Assembly: GCF_900115045.1 (NCBI RefSeq)
Contig: NZ_FOVC01000008.1
Span: 80,469-144,468 of the forward strand
Length of the DNA: 64,000 nt
Direction of reading: 5' to 3'
DNA from: Izhakiella capsodis
GTDB lineage: Bacteria > Pseudomonadota > Gammaproteobacteria > Enterobacterales > Enterobacteriaceae
A program made the translations under genes and the position numbers. The notes under the pieces were generated by a model. The model was not told the DNA's origin. It was given only the letters and a program-made list of their open reading frames with translations, and made no database searches. Of this stretch, positions 25,637-34,108 are shown in pieces (the first letter of the stretch is position 1; every line of letters starts with the position of its first letter).

Positions 25637-26815
25637 ATGACAACTCTTGGCACCGCGTTGCGTCCCTCCGCCACGCGCGTAATGTTATTAGGTTCCGGCG
25701 AGCTGGGTAAAGAGGTGGCTATCGAATGCCAGCGGCTGGGAGTTGAAGTTATTGCAGTCGACCACTATGCCAACGCACCGGCAATGCACGTCGCACACCG
25801 CAGCCATGTGATCAACATGCTTAATCCGCAGGCCCTTAAAGAGCTCATCACCCTGGAGCGACCGGATTACATCGTCCCTGAAATTGAAGCTATCGCCACC
25901 GATGTACTGGCAGAACTGGAAAATCAGGGTCAACGAGTGGTGCCATGTGCACAAGCTGTGCGACTGACGATGAATCGCGAGGGGATCCGCCGACTGGCAG
26001 CGGAAATACTCAGCTTGCCAACGTCCAGTTATCGTTTTGCAGATCACCAGGCCGATTTCTTGCAGGCCGTCAGGGAAATTGGTTTTCCCTGCATTATAAA
26101 GCCGGTAATGAGCTCATCGGGTAAAGGGCAGAGTTTTGTTCGTAGCGAAGACGACCTCAACAAGGCCTGGTGGTATGCCCAACAAGGCGGCCGCGCTGGC
26201 GCCGGACGGGTGATTGTTGAAAGCGTGATTAAGTTCGATTTTGAAATCACCCTGCTGACTGTTAGCGCAGTGGACGGCATTCATTACTGTGCGCCAGTGG
26301 GACATCATCAGGAAGATGGCGACTACCGTGAATCCTGGCAGCCGCAGCAGATGAGCGCTCTGGCATTACAGAGGGCGCAGCAAATTGCCGGAAAGGTGGT
26401 TAGCGCTCTTGGCGGACATGGGCTATTTGGCGTTGAACTTTTTGTCTGCGGCGATGAAGTGATCTTTAGTGAAGTCTCACCGCGACCGCATGACACCGGT
26501 ATGGTGACGCTGATATCTCAGGATCTGTCCGAATTCGCACTGCACGTACGCGCATTCCTCGGTTTGCCAATTGGTGACATTCGCCAATATGGCCCAGCGG
26601 CTTCGGCAGTCATCCTGCCCAGGCTCACCAGTGAGAATATTTCTTACAGTAATCTCTCGGCTGCTTTGGGCTCCGGATTACAGTTGCGCCTGTTTGGCAA
26701 GCCGGAAATGAGCGGTCATCGTCGCCTGGGCGTAGCGCTGGCAACAGGGAATAACGTTGAACAAGCAATCAGCCGCGCCGTAGACAGCGCCCGGCAGGTC
26801 GTAGTGAAAGGCTAA
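25637..26815 (+). CDS. purT: Formate-dependent GAR transformylase
   Basis: 392-residue ATP-grasp enzyme, the same length as E. coli PurT. It makes formyl-GAR from GAR, formate and ATP in purine synthesis. The N-terminal preATP-grasp part has MLLGSGELGKEVAIE, the ATP-grasp core has GFPCIIKPVMSSSGKGQS and the Mg2+-binding FSEVSPRPHDTGMVT, and a C-terminal domain follows. It is controlled by PurR in E. coli, and the operator is seen upstream. Followed by convergent eda. Confidence 0.97.
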   Translation: MTTLGTALRPSATRVMLLGSGELGKEVAIECQRLGVEVIAVDHYANAPAMHVAHRSHVINMLNPQALKELITLERPDYIVPEIEAIATDVLAELENQGQRVVPCAQAVRLTMNREGIRRLAAEILSLPTSSYRFADHQADFLQAVREIGFPCIIKPVMSSSGKGQSFVRSEDDLNKAWWYAQQGGRAGAGRVIVESVIKFDFEITLLTVSAVDGIHYCAPVGHHQEDGDYRESWQPQQMSALALQRAQQIAGKVVSALGGHGLFGVELFVCGDEVIFSEVSPRPHDTGMVTLISQDLSEFALHVRAFLGLPIGDIRQYGPAASAVILPRLTSENISYSNLSAALGSGLQLRLFGKPEMSGHRRLGVALATGNNVEQAISRAVDSARQVVVKG

Positions 26816-26857
26816 ATCTCTATCGTCGGTTAGAGCCGGCGCATCGCGACCTGACAA

Positions 26858-27499
26858 TTAGCCCCGGGCACCGCCAACGGCTTCGCGAGCAAGCCTGGTG
26901 ATACTCAAAAAGTCACCTGATTCCAGTGTGTCGGCGGGAACCAACCAGCTACCACCAATGCAATGCACACTTTTTAACGCCAGATAGTCGCGATAATTTT
27001 GGGGCGTAATGCCGCCCGTTGGACAGAAACGAACCTGGGGAAACGGTCCGGCAATGGCTTGCAATGCTTTTACACCACCGTTAGCTTCTGCCGGAAAAAA
27101 TTTAAACTCACGCAGTCCGTGCTCCATACCCAGCATCAACTCCGAAACGGTACTGATTCCTGGGATCAGTGGTACTGATCCAGCCAGTGCAGCTTGCACC
27201 AGGCTCTCACTGATGCCCGGACTGATGATAAACTGCGCGCCAGCATCGGTAGCCTCCCCTAGCTGCTGACGATTAATCACCGTTCCGGCACCGACGATCG
27301 CCTGCGGCACGGCTCTGGCTATCGCCTTTATGGCCTCCAGCGCACAAGACGTTCTCAGCGTCACCTCAAGAACTTTTACGCCGCCGGCTACCAGCGCTTC
27401 GGCCATCGGCACCGCATGTTCCAGCTTGTTAACCACAATGACCGGTACAACGGGTCCAGTAGTCAGGATCTGTTCAGCGCTGGTATTCCAGTTTTTCAT
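26858..27499 (-). CDS. eda: KDPG/KHG aldolase
   Basis: 213-residue class I aldolase, the same length as E. coli Eda, cleaving 2-keto-3-deoxy-6-phosphogluconate to pyruvate and glyceraldehyde 3-phosphate. The Schiff-base lysine is in EFKFFPAEANGG, and the active-site glutamate is in VLEVTLRT. The start MKNWNTS at 27499 matches E. coli. Upstream edd, the partner that makes KDPG in E. coli, is absent here. Eda may therefore serve mainly KDG or uronate breakdown, which fits the KdgR-like box upstream. Confidence 0.96.
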   Translation of the reverse strand: MKNWNTSAEQILTTGPVVPVIVVNKLEHAVPMAEALVAGGVKVLEVTLRTSCALEAIKAIARAVPQAIVGAGTVINRQQLGEATDAGAQFIISPGISESLVQAALAGSVPLIPGISTVSELMLGMEHGLREFKFFPAEANGGVKALQAIAGPFPQVRFCPTGGITPQNYRDYLALKSVHCIGGSWLVPADTLESGDFLSITRLAREAVGGARG

Positions 27500-27610
27500 T
27501 AGACCAAGCTCCTTGCGTCGATAATCAGTCGCGACGCTAAAACAGTGAATGTAGACACATTGTACCTTACCGCAGTGAGTCACTGATCGTCTATGAGAAA
27601 CACAATTTTT

Positions 27611-27625
27611 TAAAACGCAGTTTCA
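27611..27625 (-). promoter_or_regulatory. Putative KdgR operator of eda
   Basis: On the minus strand TGAAAC-TGC-GTTTTA resembles the KdgR site (TGAAAC-N3-GTTTCA). It lies 112 bases before eda, and kdgR itself is in the window. One symmetry position differs. Confidence 0.5.
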
Positions 27626-27681
27626 AAATTAAAACTCTGTTGTTCCGTATAAAACTGCGTCAGCTCTTCGCTCAAAAAATT

Positions 27682-27909
27682 TCAATAATACGTAATATTA
27701 AATTCCGCAATGGCAGAGGCCGAACCTGGCTGAACATTATCACTCATTGCTTTATAGCGGGCAAAAAATAGCAGGGTCGCATTCCCACTGGCATCAACCT
27801 CAACTTTTTTCGTCTGTATACCAAGTGATAAAGGTCGGTGATATTTATCGCTAAGTTCTATACCGACATTGCCTGCATTGGCGCTATCATCAAGTGCTAA
27901 TAATGCCGT
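27682..27909 (-). pseudogene. 3' fragment of a type 1 fimbrial subunit gene
   Basis: The minus strand reads open from the IS1 edge to a TGA at 27682 and encodes the C-terminal end of a FimA-like pilin: LALDDSANAGNVGIELSDKY, then FFARYKAMSDNVQPGSASA, ending AEFNITYY. This is the donor-strand fold end typical of major subunits (ANAKNVGIQL, ARYYAT, AEFTITYQ in relatives). The 5' part and the rest of a fimbrial operon are missing, cut off by the IS1 element. It occupies the place where edd lies in E. coli. Confidence 0.8.
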
Positions 27910-27967
27910 GGTGATGCCTCCGATCGGTCGGGCTGATATGATGAACTCTTTTGAGAGCTACAGCTTC

Positions 27968-28222
27968 ATGGCATCCATCACCGTTCACTGTCCTCGTTGC
28001 AACTCTGACCACGTATATTGCCATGGGAGGACCCCTGCCAGCCATCTTCGCTATCGTTGCCCTGTCTGTCCGCACGTGTTTCAGCTCACCTGCACCTGTA
28101 AAACACACAAGATTGTTGATATGGCGTTCAACGGCTCAGGTGTTCGTGATACTGCTCGCGTCCTCAGGATTGGCATCAACACCGTCATTCGCGCCCTAAA
28201 AAACTCACCACAAGGCAAGTAA
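27968..28222 (+). CDS. insA: IS1 InsA
   Basis: 84-residue InsA, the DNA-binding regulator of IS1: an N-terminal zinc finger (CPRCNSDHVYC...CPVCPHVF) and a helix-turn-helix (GVRDTARVLRIGINTVIRAL). The start MASITV matches the family. The slippery run A6C at 28198-28204, used for -1 frameshifting into InsB, is conserved. InsA looks intact, but without a working InsB the element cannot move itself. Confidence 0.85.
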   Translation: MASITVHCPRCNSDHVYCHGRTPASHLRYRCPVCPHVFQLTCTCKTHKIVDMAFNGSGVRDTARVLRIGINTVIRALKNSPQGK

Positions 28223-28627
28223 CCTCCGATGACGTGGCGCTTATCTGTGAACCTGATGAGCAATGGGCCTGTGTCGGCAACAAACAGCATCGACACTGGC
28301 TTTGGTACGCCTTGATACCAAGAGAAAGCGAGTCGTGACATGGACCGTTGGCCCACGCAATGATGAGACATGCCGTGGGTTGCTGAGCCTGCTTTCTCCA
28401 TTGCAGGCAGGCTTTATCACCAGTGGTAACGGGAAAGCTATACCAGAGAGATGCTGAGCGAGATGCATCTGACCGGGAGGATATTCCCCCAGCGTATCGA
28501 GCGTAACAACCTGACGCTCAGAACGCACATCAGTCGATTGGCTCGCAAGACCATCTGCTTCTCTCGTCCCGTTGATCTCCACGAGAAAGTGATTGGTGCC
28601 TTTACAGAAAGGCACCATTTCAACTGA
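28198..28627 (+). pseudogene. insB: IS1 InsB transposase, frameshifted
   Basis: The -1 frame after the A6C run gives DDVALICEPDEQWACVGNKQ then a stop at YALIPRESES. A second frame gives DTKRKRVVTWTVGPRNDET, and a third resumes with QRIERNNLTLRTHISRLARK and ends VIGAFTERHHFN. All pieces align in order with IS1 InsB but lie in different frames. The DDE transposase is therefore inactive. Confidence 0.85.
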
Positions 28628-28650
28628 TTGGAGGCATCACCGACTGGAGA

Positions 28651-30126
28651 TTATTCGACTTCGTTCCAGGAGCGGCCATCGCGAGTAATCATTGCCACTG
28701 ACGATACCGGCCCCCACGTACCCGCCTGGTAGGGTTTCGGCGGCTCTTTATCCGTTGACCATGCATCGATGATTGAATCAACCCACTTCCAGGCCGCCTC
28801 AACCTCATCACGGCGTACAAACAGGGCCTGAATACCGCGCATGGCCTCCAGAAGCAGACGTTCGTAAGCATCAGCGAGGTGTGACTGATTAAAAGTTTCT
28901 GAATAGCTCAAATCCAATTTAGTGGTTTGCAGGTTGTGCTTATGATCAAGCCCAGGCACCTTATTCAGAATTTCGATATCCACCCCTTCATCAGGTTGCA
29001 GTCGAATAGTCAGTTTGTTCTGTGGTAACTCCTGCCAGGACTCTTTAAACAGGTTCATTTCAGGATTCTTGAAATAAACCACTACCTCTGAGCATTTAGA
29101 CGGTAAACGTTTACCTGTACGCAGATAAAAAGGCACGCCAGCCCAGCGCCAGTTATCTATATCAACCCTGATGGCGACAAAAGTTTCTGTGCTGCTATGT
29201 TTATTGGCACCTTCTTCTTCCAGATATCCAGGTACTTTTTTCCCCTGAACGAAACCGGCGGTATACTGACCGCGAACGGTTTTTTCGCGCACATTAGTAT
29301 GGTCAATCATACGCAGCGAACGCAAAACGCGAACCTTTTCATCTCGAATGCTATCGGCGCTCAGATCCGCCGGTGGCGACATGGCAATCATAGTCAGCAC
29401 CTGCAACAGATGGTTCTGAATCATGTCACGCATCTGACCAGCTTTATCGAAATATCCCCAACGACCTTCAATACCAACCTCTTCCGCGACAGTTATCTGT
29501 ACGTGGTCGATGGTACGGTTGTCCCAATTATTGGCAAATATCGAATTGGCAAAACGCAACGCCAGCAAATTGAGCACGGTCTCTTTACCCAGGTAGTGAT
29601 CGATACGAAATACCTGACTTTCATGAAAGAATTCACCAACCTGATCGTTAATTTCCTGAGAAGTTTCCAGTGACGTACCCAGTGGCTTCTCCATCACCAC
29701 TCGCGCCGGATATCCATTTAGCTTTGCATGGCCAAGCCCTTTACAGATTGCACCGAAGGTTCCAGGCGGCATGGCAAAATAGTTGATCGTCACGCGCTTT
29801 TTCTGATCAAGCATTTTTCCAAGCCGCGTAAAATGTGAAGTGTCATCGACATCAAGATTGCAAAAATCAAGGCGCTTGCTGAGCTTTTCCCACAGTGCTT
29901 CATCAATTTTTTCTTTCATGAAAGTGTCGAGAGCTTCGCGTACCACTTTGATATAGGCGACCTGGTCCCAGTCAGCACGGCCGACGCCAATAATGCGGGA
30001 GTCTTCGTTGATCTGCCCGGCTTTTTCTAACTGATACAGCGAAGGCAACAGTTTACGACGTGCAAGGTCGCCTTTGGCACCAAAAATAACTAAATCGCAC
30101 GCCTGGGCTGTTTGTATTAACGCCAT
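28651..30126 (-). CDS. zwf: Glucose-6-phosphate 1-dehydrogenase
   Basis: 491-residue enzyme, the same length as E. coli Zwf, oxidising glucose 6-phosphate to 6-phosphogluconolactone with NADP. The nucleotide-binding start is FGAKGDLARRKLLPSLYQL, and the active-site block is RIDHYLGKETVLNLLALRF. The start at 30126 (MALIQTAQ) has GAGGAGAAAC before it; an upstream ATG at 30153 is in frame but less likely. In E. coli hexR is divergent from zwf and represses it; here hexR is a pseudogene. Confidence 0.97.
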   Translation of the reverse strand: MALIQTAQACDLVIFGAKGDLARRKLLPSLYQLEKAGQINEDSRIIGVGRADWDQVAYIKVVREALDTFMKEKIDEALWEKLSKRLDFCNLDVDDTSHFTRLGKMLDQKKRVTINYFAMPPGTFGAICKGLGHAKLNGYPARVVMEKPLGTSLETSQEINDQVGEFFHESQVFRIDHYLGKETVLNLLALRFANSIFANNWDNRTIDHVQITVAEEVGIEGRWGYFDKAGQMRDMIQNHLLQVLTMIAMSPPADLSADSIRDEKVRVLRSLRMIDHTNVREKTVRGQYTAGFVQGKKVPGYLEEEGANKHSSTETFVAIRVDIDNWRWAGVPFYLRTGKRLPSKCSEVVVYFKNPEMNLFKESWQELPQNKLTIRLQPDEGVDIEILNKVPGLDHKHNLQTTKLDLSYSETFNQSHLADAYERLLLEAMRGIQALFVRRDEVEAAWKWVDSIIDAWSTDKEPPKPYQAGTWGPVSSVAMITRDGRSWNEVE

Positions 30127-30504
30127 TTGTTTCTCCTCATTGAAGGATTGCATAGCCTGAGTAATCCATCATTGGCCAAGCACTTCGTGTCATTTTGTCA
30201 AAGTATAATGAACCTGATTTGCCTGAATAGGGTAAACCAGATAACAGGTATCCTGCACACATACTGACAGTTTTTTAATTTAAGTCGTTAGCGCTGTTCC
30301 CATGACTCAATTTGTACGTCATTTTCGCTAAATTTGTTAAATTATGTTCATGCTTAAATTTCAATCCAAGGCAAAAAAGATAGAAGAAACGTAGCTTGCA
30401 TTGCTCTGTTCTGCAGACATCAGAATGGTTCAGGTTATGATCATGAAAAATCTTTATGCATTTCAGTCTATTATTCATATCGCCAGAATTAATGAGCCTG
30501 TCAG
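30127..30504. other. zwf upstream region, no gene
   Basis: AT-rich spacer between zwf and the hexR remnant. A short minus-strand frame here (30275-30478) has no recognisable content. It must hold the zwf promoter: on the minus strand CATTATACTTTGAC near 30200 is a plausible core. No sox box is clear. Confidence 0.4.
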
Positions 30505-31283
30505 ATGATTGCTCACGATAACATTGAATTCAGGCAGAGCTGCAAGTGAACCTGAGCGCAAAGTGACCGGAATCATTCTATCCACGTCAGTATGAGCAAA
30601 TATAACGAATCAGGCAGAAGTATACGCTTTACCGATTTCAGGATTGCGCTGGCACAGCAGATCGACGCCAGTACACCGCGAGCACGATGCTATATCACAG
30701 TGTGTAACAGCATTAACACCGATAGGATGGAACCTATGACCTCTTAGCGTTCTGGCTTTCTCCGATCTGTCGAGCATCGGATATGCACATCATTGATTGT
30801 ACGAAAGACAACGTTGCTATGCTTGAGAGTGACCTGCTATAGCCAGGAGGCTACGCTACAGTAGCGATGAAGCAACAAATGAATTTCTGCTGCAATATTC
30901 CCGTTTTTATTCTGATGATAGTGTGTGCAGCACATAAATTGTAATAACAACAATCACGTTGAACGGTGTTTTAATTTTCGATAAGACCCTACCAGTCACC
31001 TTATTAGCACGTTGGTATGGGTCAATGATGCAATGGCGCTTTTTTCTCTTCTGCTGATACCCTGCTAATCAGAAAACAACCCGGTCGCTGAGTGTTTTGC
31101 AAGACACTATAAGTGTATGCTGGCGATATCAGGTCTGGCGCAGATACTTTATTAAGATGCTGGTAGCCTGACGACTTTGGGGGCAAGGGAAAATTCCTGG
31201 AGAGTCTGAAGTGGATAAATGAAGTCTTTAAACATTCGCGATTTGATAGAGAATGCCTCAATTTCATCCCTCCAGATCAATGA
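30505..31283 (+). pseudogene. hexR: Decayed hexR repressor gene
   Basis: HexR can be traced in order through three frames: EPERKVTGIILS (E. coli SERKVAEVILAS), RFTDFRIALAQQIDASTP (GFPDFKLHLAQSLANGTP), MHIIDCTKDNVAML (MSCMNCSDGDVVVL), ISGLAQILY-stop-DAGSL (VSRLAQLTVIDVLAT), and KHSRFDRECLNFIPPDQ (KESRFDKQLLNLSDDR). There are many frameshifts and stops, and the remnant is about 90 bp shorter than the 870-bp gene. HexR is an RpiR-family repressor of zwf, edd-eda and other hexose genes, responding to KDPG. It sits exactly where E. coli hexR lies. Confidence 0.85.
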
Positions 31284-31400
31284 CTGGCTTTTTTAATATC
31301 GAGTAAGGGAGATTCGGGATCATTCGCAGCTAATGGTATAACCTATGATTTCTTATACCGATTGCTACAGCAACAACGACTACCAGATACGGAGTTATGC

Positions 31401-32843
31401 ATGTCAAGACGTCTCAGAAGAACCAAGATCGTAACCACACTGGGGCCAGCTACCGACCGCGACAATAATCTAGAAAAAATCATCGCTGCTGGCGCCAACG
31501 TCGTCCGCCTCAATTTTTCCCACGGTACCCCTGACGATCATCAGCTACGCGCAAATAAAGTGCGTGAAATCGCGGCAAAACTGGGCCGCCACGTTGCTAT
31601 TCTCGGTGATTTACAAGGACCTAAAATCCGGGTTTCAACATTCAAAGAAGGGAAGATTTTTCTCAATGTTGGCGACCGCTTTCTGCTTGATGCCAGTCTC
31701 GACAAAGGTGAAGGGGATAAAGAAAAGGTCGGAATTGACTATAAAAATCTGCCCGCTGATGTCGTCCCGGGTGATCTGCTGCTGCTCGACGACGGTCGGG
31801 TTCAGCTCAAAGTGCTGGAAGTACAGGGTATGAAAGTTTTTACCGAAGTTACCGTCGGCGGCCCGCTGTCAAACAATAAGGGCATCAACAAGCTCGGCGG
31901 CGGTCTTTCTGCAGAAGCGCTGACGGAAAAAGATAAGGCCGATATTCTTACCGCAGCGCAAATTAACTGTGATTACCTTGCTGTTTCTTTTCCACGTAAC
32001 GGCGAAGATCTTAACTATGCACGTCGCCTGGCGCGCGATGCCGGTTGCGAAGCTAAAATTGTCGCGAAAGTTGAACGCGCTGAAGCCGTTGCCACCCAGG
32101 AAGCCATGGATGACATCATTTTGGCTTGCGATGTCGTGATGGTCGCCCGTGGTGATTTAGGGGTTGAAATTGGTGATCCAGAGCTGGTTGGCATTCAGAA
32201 AGCATTGATCCGTCGAGCCCGCCAGCTTAATCGTTCAGTTATCACCGCCACTCAGATGATGGAATCGATGATCACTAATCCGATGCCTACACGCGCCGAA
32301 GTTATGGACGTGGCGAACGCGGTACTGGATGGTACCGATGCCGTTATGCTGTCAGCGGAAACCGCCGCTGGCCAGTATCCGGCAGAAACTGTTGCGGCAA
32401 TGGCGCGCGTTTGCCTGGGTGCGGAAAAAATACCGGCGATCAATGTTTCAAAACATCGCCTTGAGGTTCAGTTCGATAATATCGAAGAAGCTATTGCCAT
32501 GTCCGCCATGTACGCTGCTAATCATTTGCAAGGTGTTACCGCAATTATCACTATGACGGAATCTGGTCGTACATCACTGATGACTTCACGTATTACTTCA
32601 GGCCTGCCGATCTTTGCTATGTCGCGCCACGAGCGTACTCTGAATCTTACTGCGCTTTATCGCGGTGTAACGCCTGTTTATTTTGACAGTAATAATGACG
32701 GCGTCGCCGCAGCACATGACGCCATTAACCTGTTACGCGACAAAGGTTTCCTGGTTTCCGGTGATCTGGTGATTGTGACTCAGGGCGACGTAATGGCGAC
32801 TACCGGCACAACAAATACCAGCCGCGTTCTGCGGGTTGAATAA
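31401..32843 (+). CDS. pykA: Pyruvate kinase II
   Basis: 480-residue enzyme, the same length as E. coli PykA, converting phosphoenolpyruvate and ADP to pyruvate and ATP. Signatures: the N-terminal RRTKIVTTLGPATD, the active-site lysine block AKIVAKVERAEAV, and ITATQMMESMITNPMPTRAE. The C-terminal allosteric domain ends VLRVE. The start at 31401 (MSRRLRR) matches E. coli and follows CGGAG; an in-frame ATG at 31362 is rejected. Confidence 0.97.
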   Translation: MSRRLRRTKIVTTLGPATDRDNNLEKIIAAGANVVRLNFSHGTPDDHQLRANKVREIAAKLGRHVAILGDLQGPKIRVSTFKEGKIFLNVGDRFLLDASLDKGEGDKEKVGIDYKNLPADVVPGDLLLLDDGRVQLKVLEVQGMKVFTEVTVGGPLSNNKGINKLGGGLSAEALTEKDKADILTAAQINCDYLAVSFPRNGEDLNYARRLARDAGCEAKIVAKVERAEAVATQEAMDDIILACDVVMVARGDLGVEIGDPELVGIQKALIRRARQLNRSVITATQMMESMITNPMPTRAEVMDVANAVLDGTDAVMLSAETAAGQYPAETVAAMARVCLGAEKIPAINVSKHRLEVQFDNIEEAIAMSAMYAANHLQGVTAIITMTESGRTSLMTSRITSGLPIFAMSRHERTLNLTALYRGVTPVYFDSNNDGVAAAHDAINLLRDKGFLVSGDLVIVTQGDVMATTGTTNTSRVLRVE

Positions 32844-32861
32844 TTATCATTAATTTACTGC

Positions 32862-32887
32862 AAGCCAGCCCATCGCTGGCTTTTTTA
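32862..32887 (+). terminator. Terminator of pykA
   Basis: AGCCAGC-CCATC-GCTGGCT stem followed by six T residues, 20 bases after the pykA stop. Confidence 0.9.
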
Positions 32888-32993
32888 ACACTGAGCTGCC
32901 TTCAATGACATCGGAGGTGTTAACAGAACTGAACAACGAATCTACTCAACGGAGTTAGTCGAACAATTCTAATTTCCGCTAAAAATTTGAATA

Positions 32994-33965
32994 TCAGCGA
33001 TAGAGATCGTCGCGACTATAGGGTTCCATCTCACCGGGCCTGCGCGTTTTCAGTAGCTTGAGGATCCAGGTGTATTGCTCAGGATTCGGGCCAACAAGAA
33101 GCTCAACTTCTTCATTCATGCGTCGAGCCTGCGTAGGATCATCTGCCTGATTAAGATCATCCATCGGCGGGCGGACATAGATCTCAAGACAATGAGTTTT
33201 GCTGTTATAAACCGGAAAAAGAGGTATCACTCGCGCCCGACATACCTTCATCAGGCGTCCAATCGCCGGCAATGTAGCCTTGTAGGTAGCAAAAAATTCA
33301 ACAAACTCACTTTGCTCCTCTCCGTGATCTTCGTCAGGTAAGTAATAACCCCAATAGCCCTGTCGTATCGAGCTAATAAACGACTTGATACCATCGTCCC
33401 GCGCGTGCAAACGGCCTCCGAAACGCAGACGGATACGGTTCCAGACGTAGTCCATCACCTGATTGCGCTGATGATGAAACATCCCGGCGACCTGCTGACC
33501 TTCTGAGGCCAGCAGCATTGCAGGGATATCGATGCCCCAACCATGAGGCACCAATAGGATCACGTTCTCATCACTGGCTTTTAATTCATCAATAATTTCA
33601 CGGCCAAACCACACTATGCGCTGACTTAATGCCGACGGATCACGCAATGCTAGCTCCGCCATCATTAATATAGCCTGCGGTGCAGTGGCAAACATTTCAG
33701 TTATGATGGCCTCACGTTCGGCCTCACTTTTTTCCGGAAAACAGTAATAAAGATTTATCTGCGCGCGTCGCCGTGCACTTTTAGCAAACTTTCCTGCCAG
33801 GCGGCCAAGTCCACCCAGCACAGGATCGCGAATGACTGCGGGTATCAGAGCTGTGGCAGCAAACGCACCGACTGCCAGCCAGCTGCCCCAGTAACGTGGC
33901 GCACAAAACTCCCTTTTGAATACCGGTATAAAAGACTCACTATTTTTTTTCTTACTGTTTTCCAT
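32994..33965 (-). CDS. lpxM: Lipid A myristoyltransferase LpxM
   Basis: 323-residue late acyltransferase (MsbB), the same length as in E. coli, adding myristate to form hexa-acylated lipid A. An N-terminal hydrophobic anchor (about 24-45) precedes the conserved catalytic VPHGWGIDIPAML (HX4D motif) and RYWGSWL, GYYLPDEDHG and RRMNEEVE blocks. It stands alone downstream of mepM with no clear terminator after it. Confidence 0.96.
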   Translation of the reverse strand: MENSKKKNSESFIPVFKREFCAPRYWGSWLAVGAFAATALIPAVIRDPVLGGLGRLAGKFAKSARRRAQINLYYCFPEKSEAEREAIITEMFATAPQAILMMAELALRDPSALSQRIVWFGREIIDELKASDENVILLVPHGWGIDIPAMLLASEGQQVAGMFHHQRNQVMDYVWNRIRLRFGGRLHARDDGIKSFISSIRQGYWGYYLPDEDHGEEQSEFVEFFATYKATLPAIGRLMKVCRARVIPLFPVYNSKTHCLEIYVRPPMDDLNQADDPTQARRMNEEVELLVGPNPEQYTWILKLLKTRRPGEMEPYSRDDLYR

Positions 33966-34059
33966 GCACTCGCCTCAAACGATAACTGGCTAATGATAAT
34001 ATCAGAACCCAAATTTACAATAAGCTTCGCCAGAGCTTAGGGGTGGCTAAATAATGGAT

Positions 34060-34089
34060 AAAAAAAAGCCGGCGTGCCATCGCCGGCTA
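34060..34089 (-). terminator. Terminator of mepM
   Basis: On the minus strand AGCCGGCG-ATGGCA-CGCCGGCT is followed by eight T residues, 20 bases beyond the mepM stop. Confidence 0.92.
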
Positions 34090-34108
34090 TGTTCAATTCA
34101 GGCAGGGT

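Larger units (their letters stand above)
27910..28641 (+). mobile_element. Decayed IS1-family insertion sequence
   Basis: 732-bp element with terminal inverted repeats GGTGATGCCTCC at the left and its complement at the right end (28622-28641), the standard IS1 ends with a few mismatches. Complete IS1 is about 768 bp, so it carries small deletions. The flanks (TAATGCCGT left, GACTGGAGA right) show no 8-9 bp target duplication, which suggests later rearrangement across the element. It separates a pilin fragment from zwf. Confidence 0.9.

Noticed and set aside
30275..30478. 67-codon minus frame upstream of zwf
   Set aside because: AT-rich, no family, lies in the zwf promoter region.
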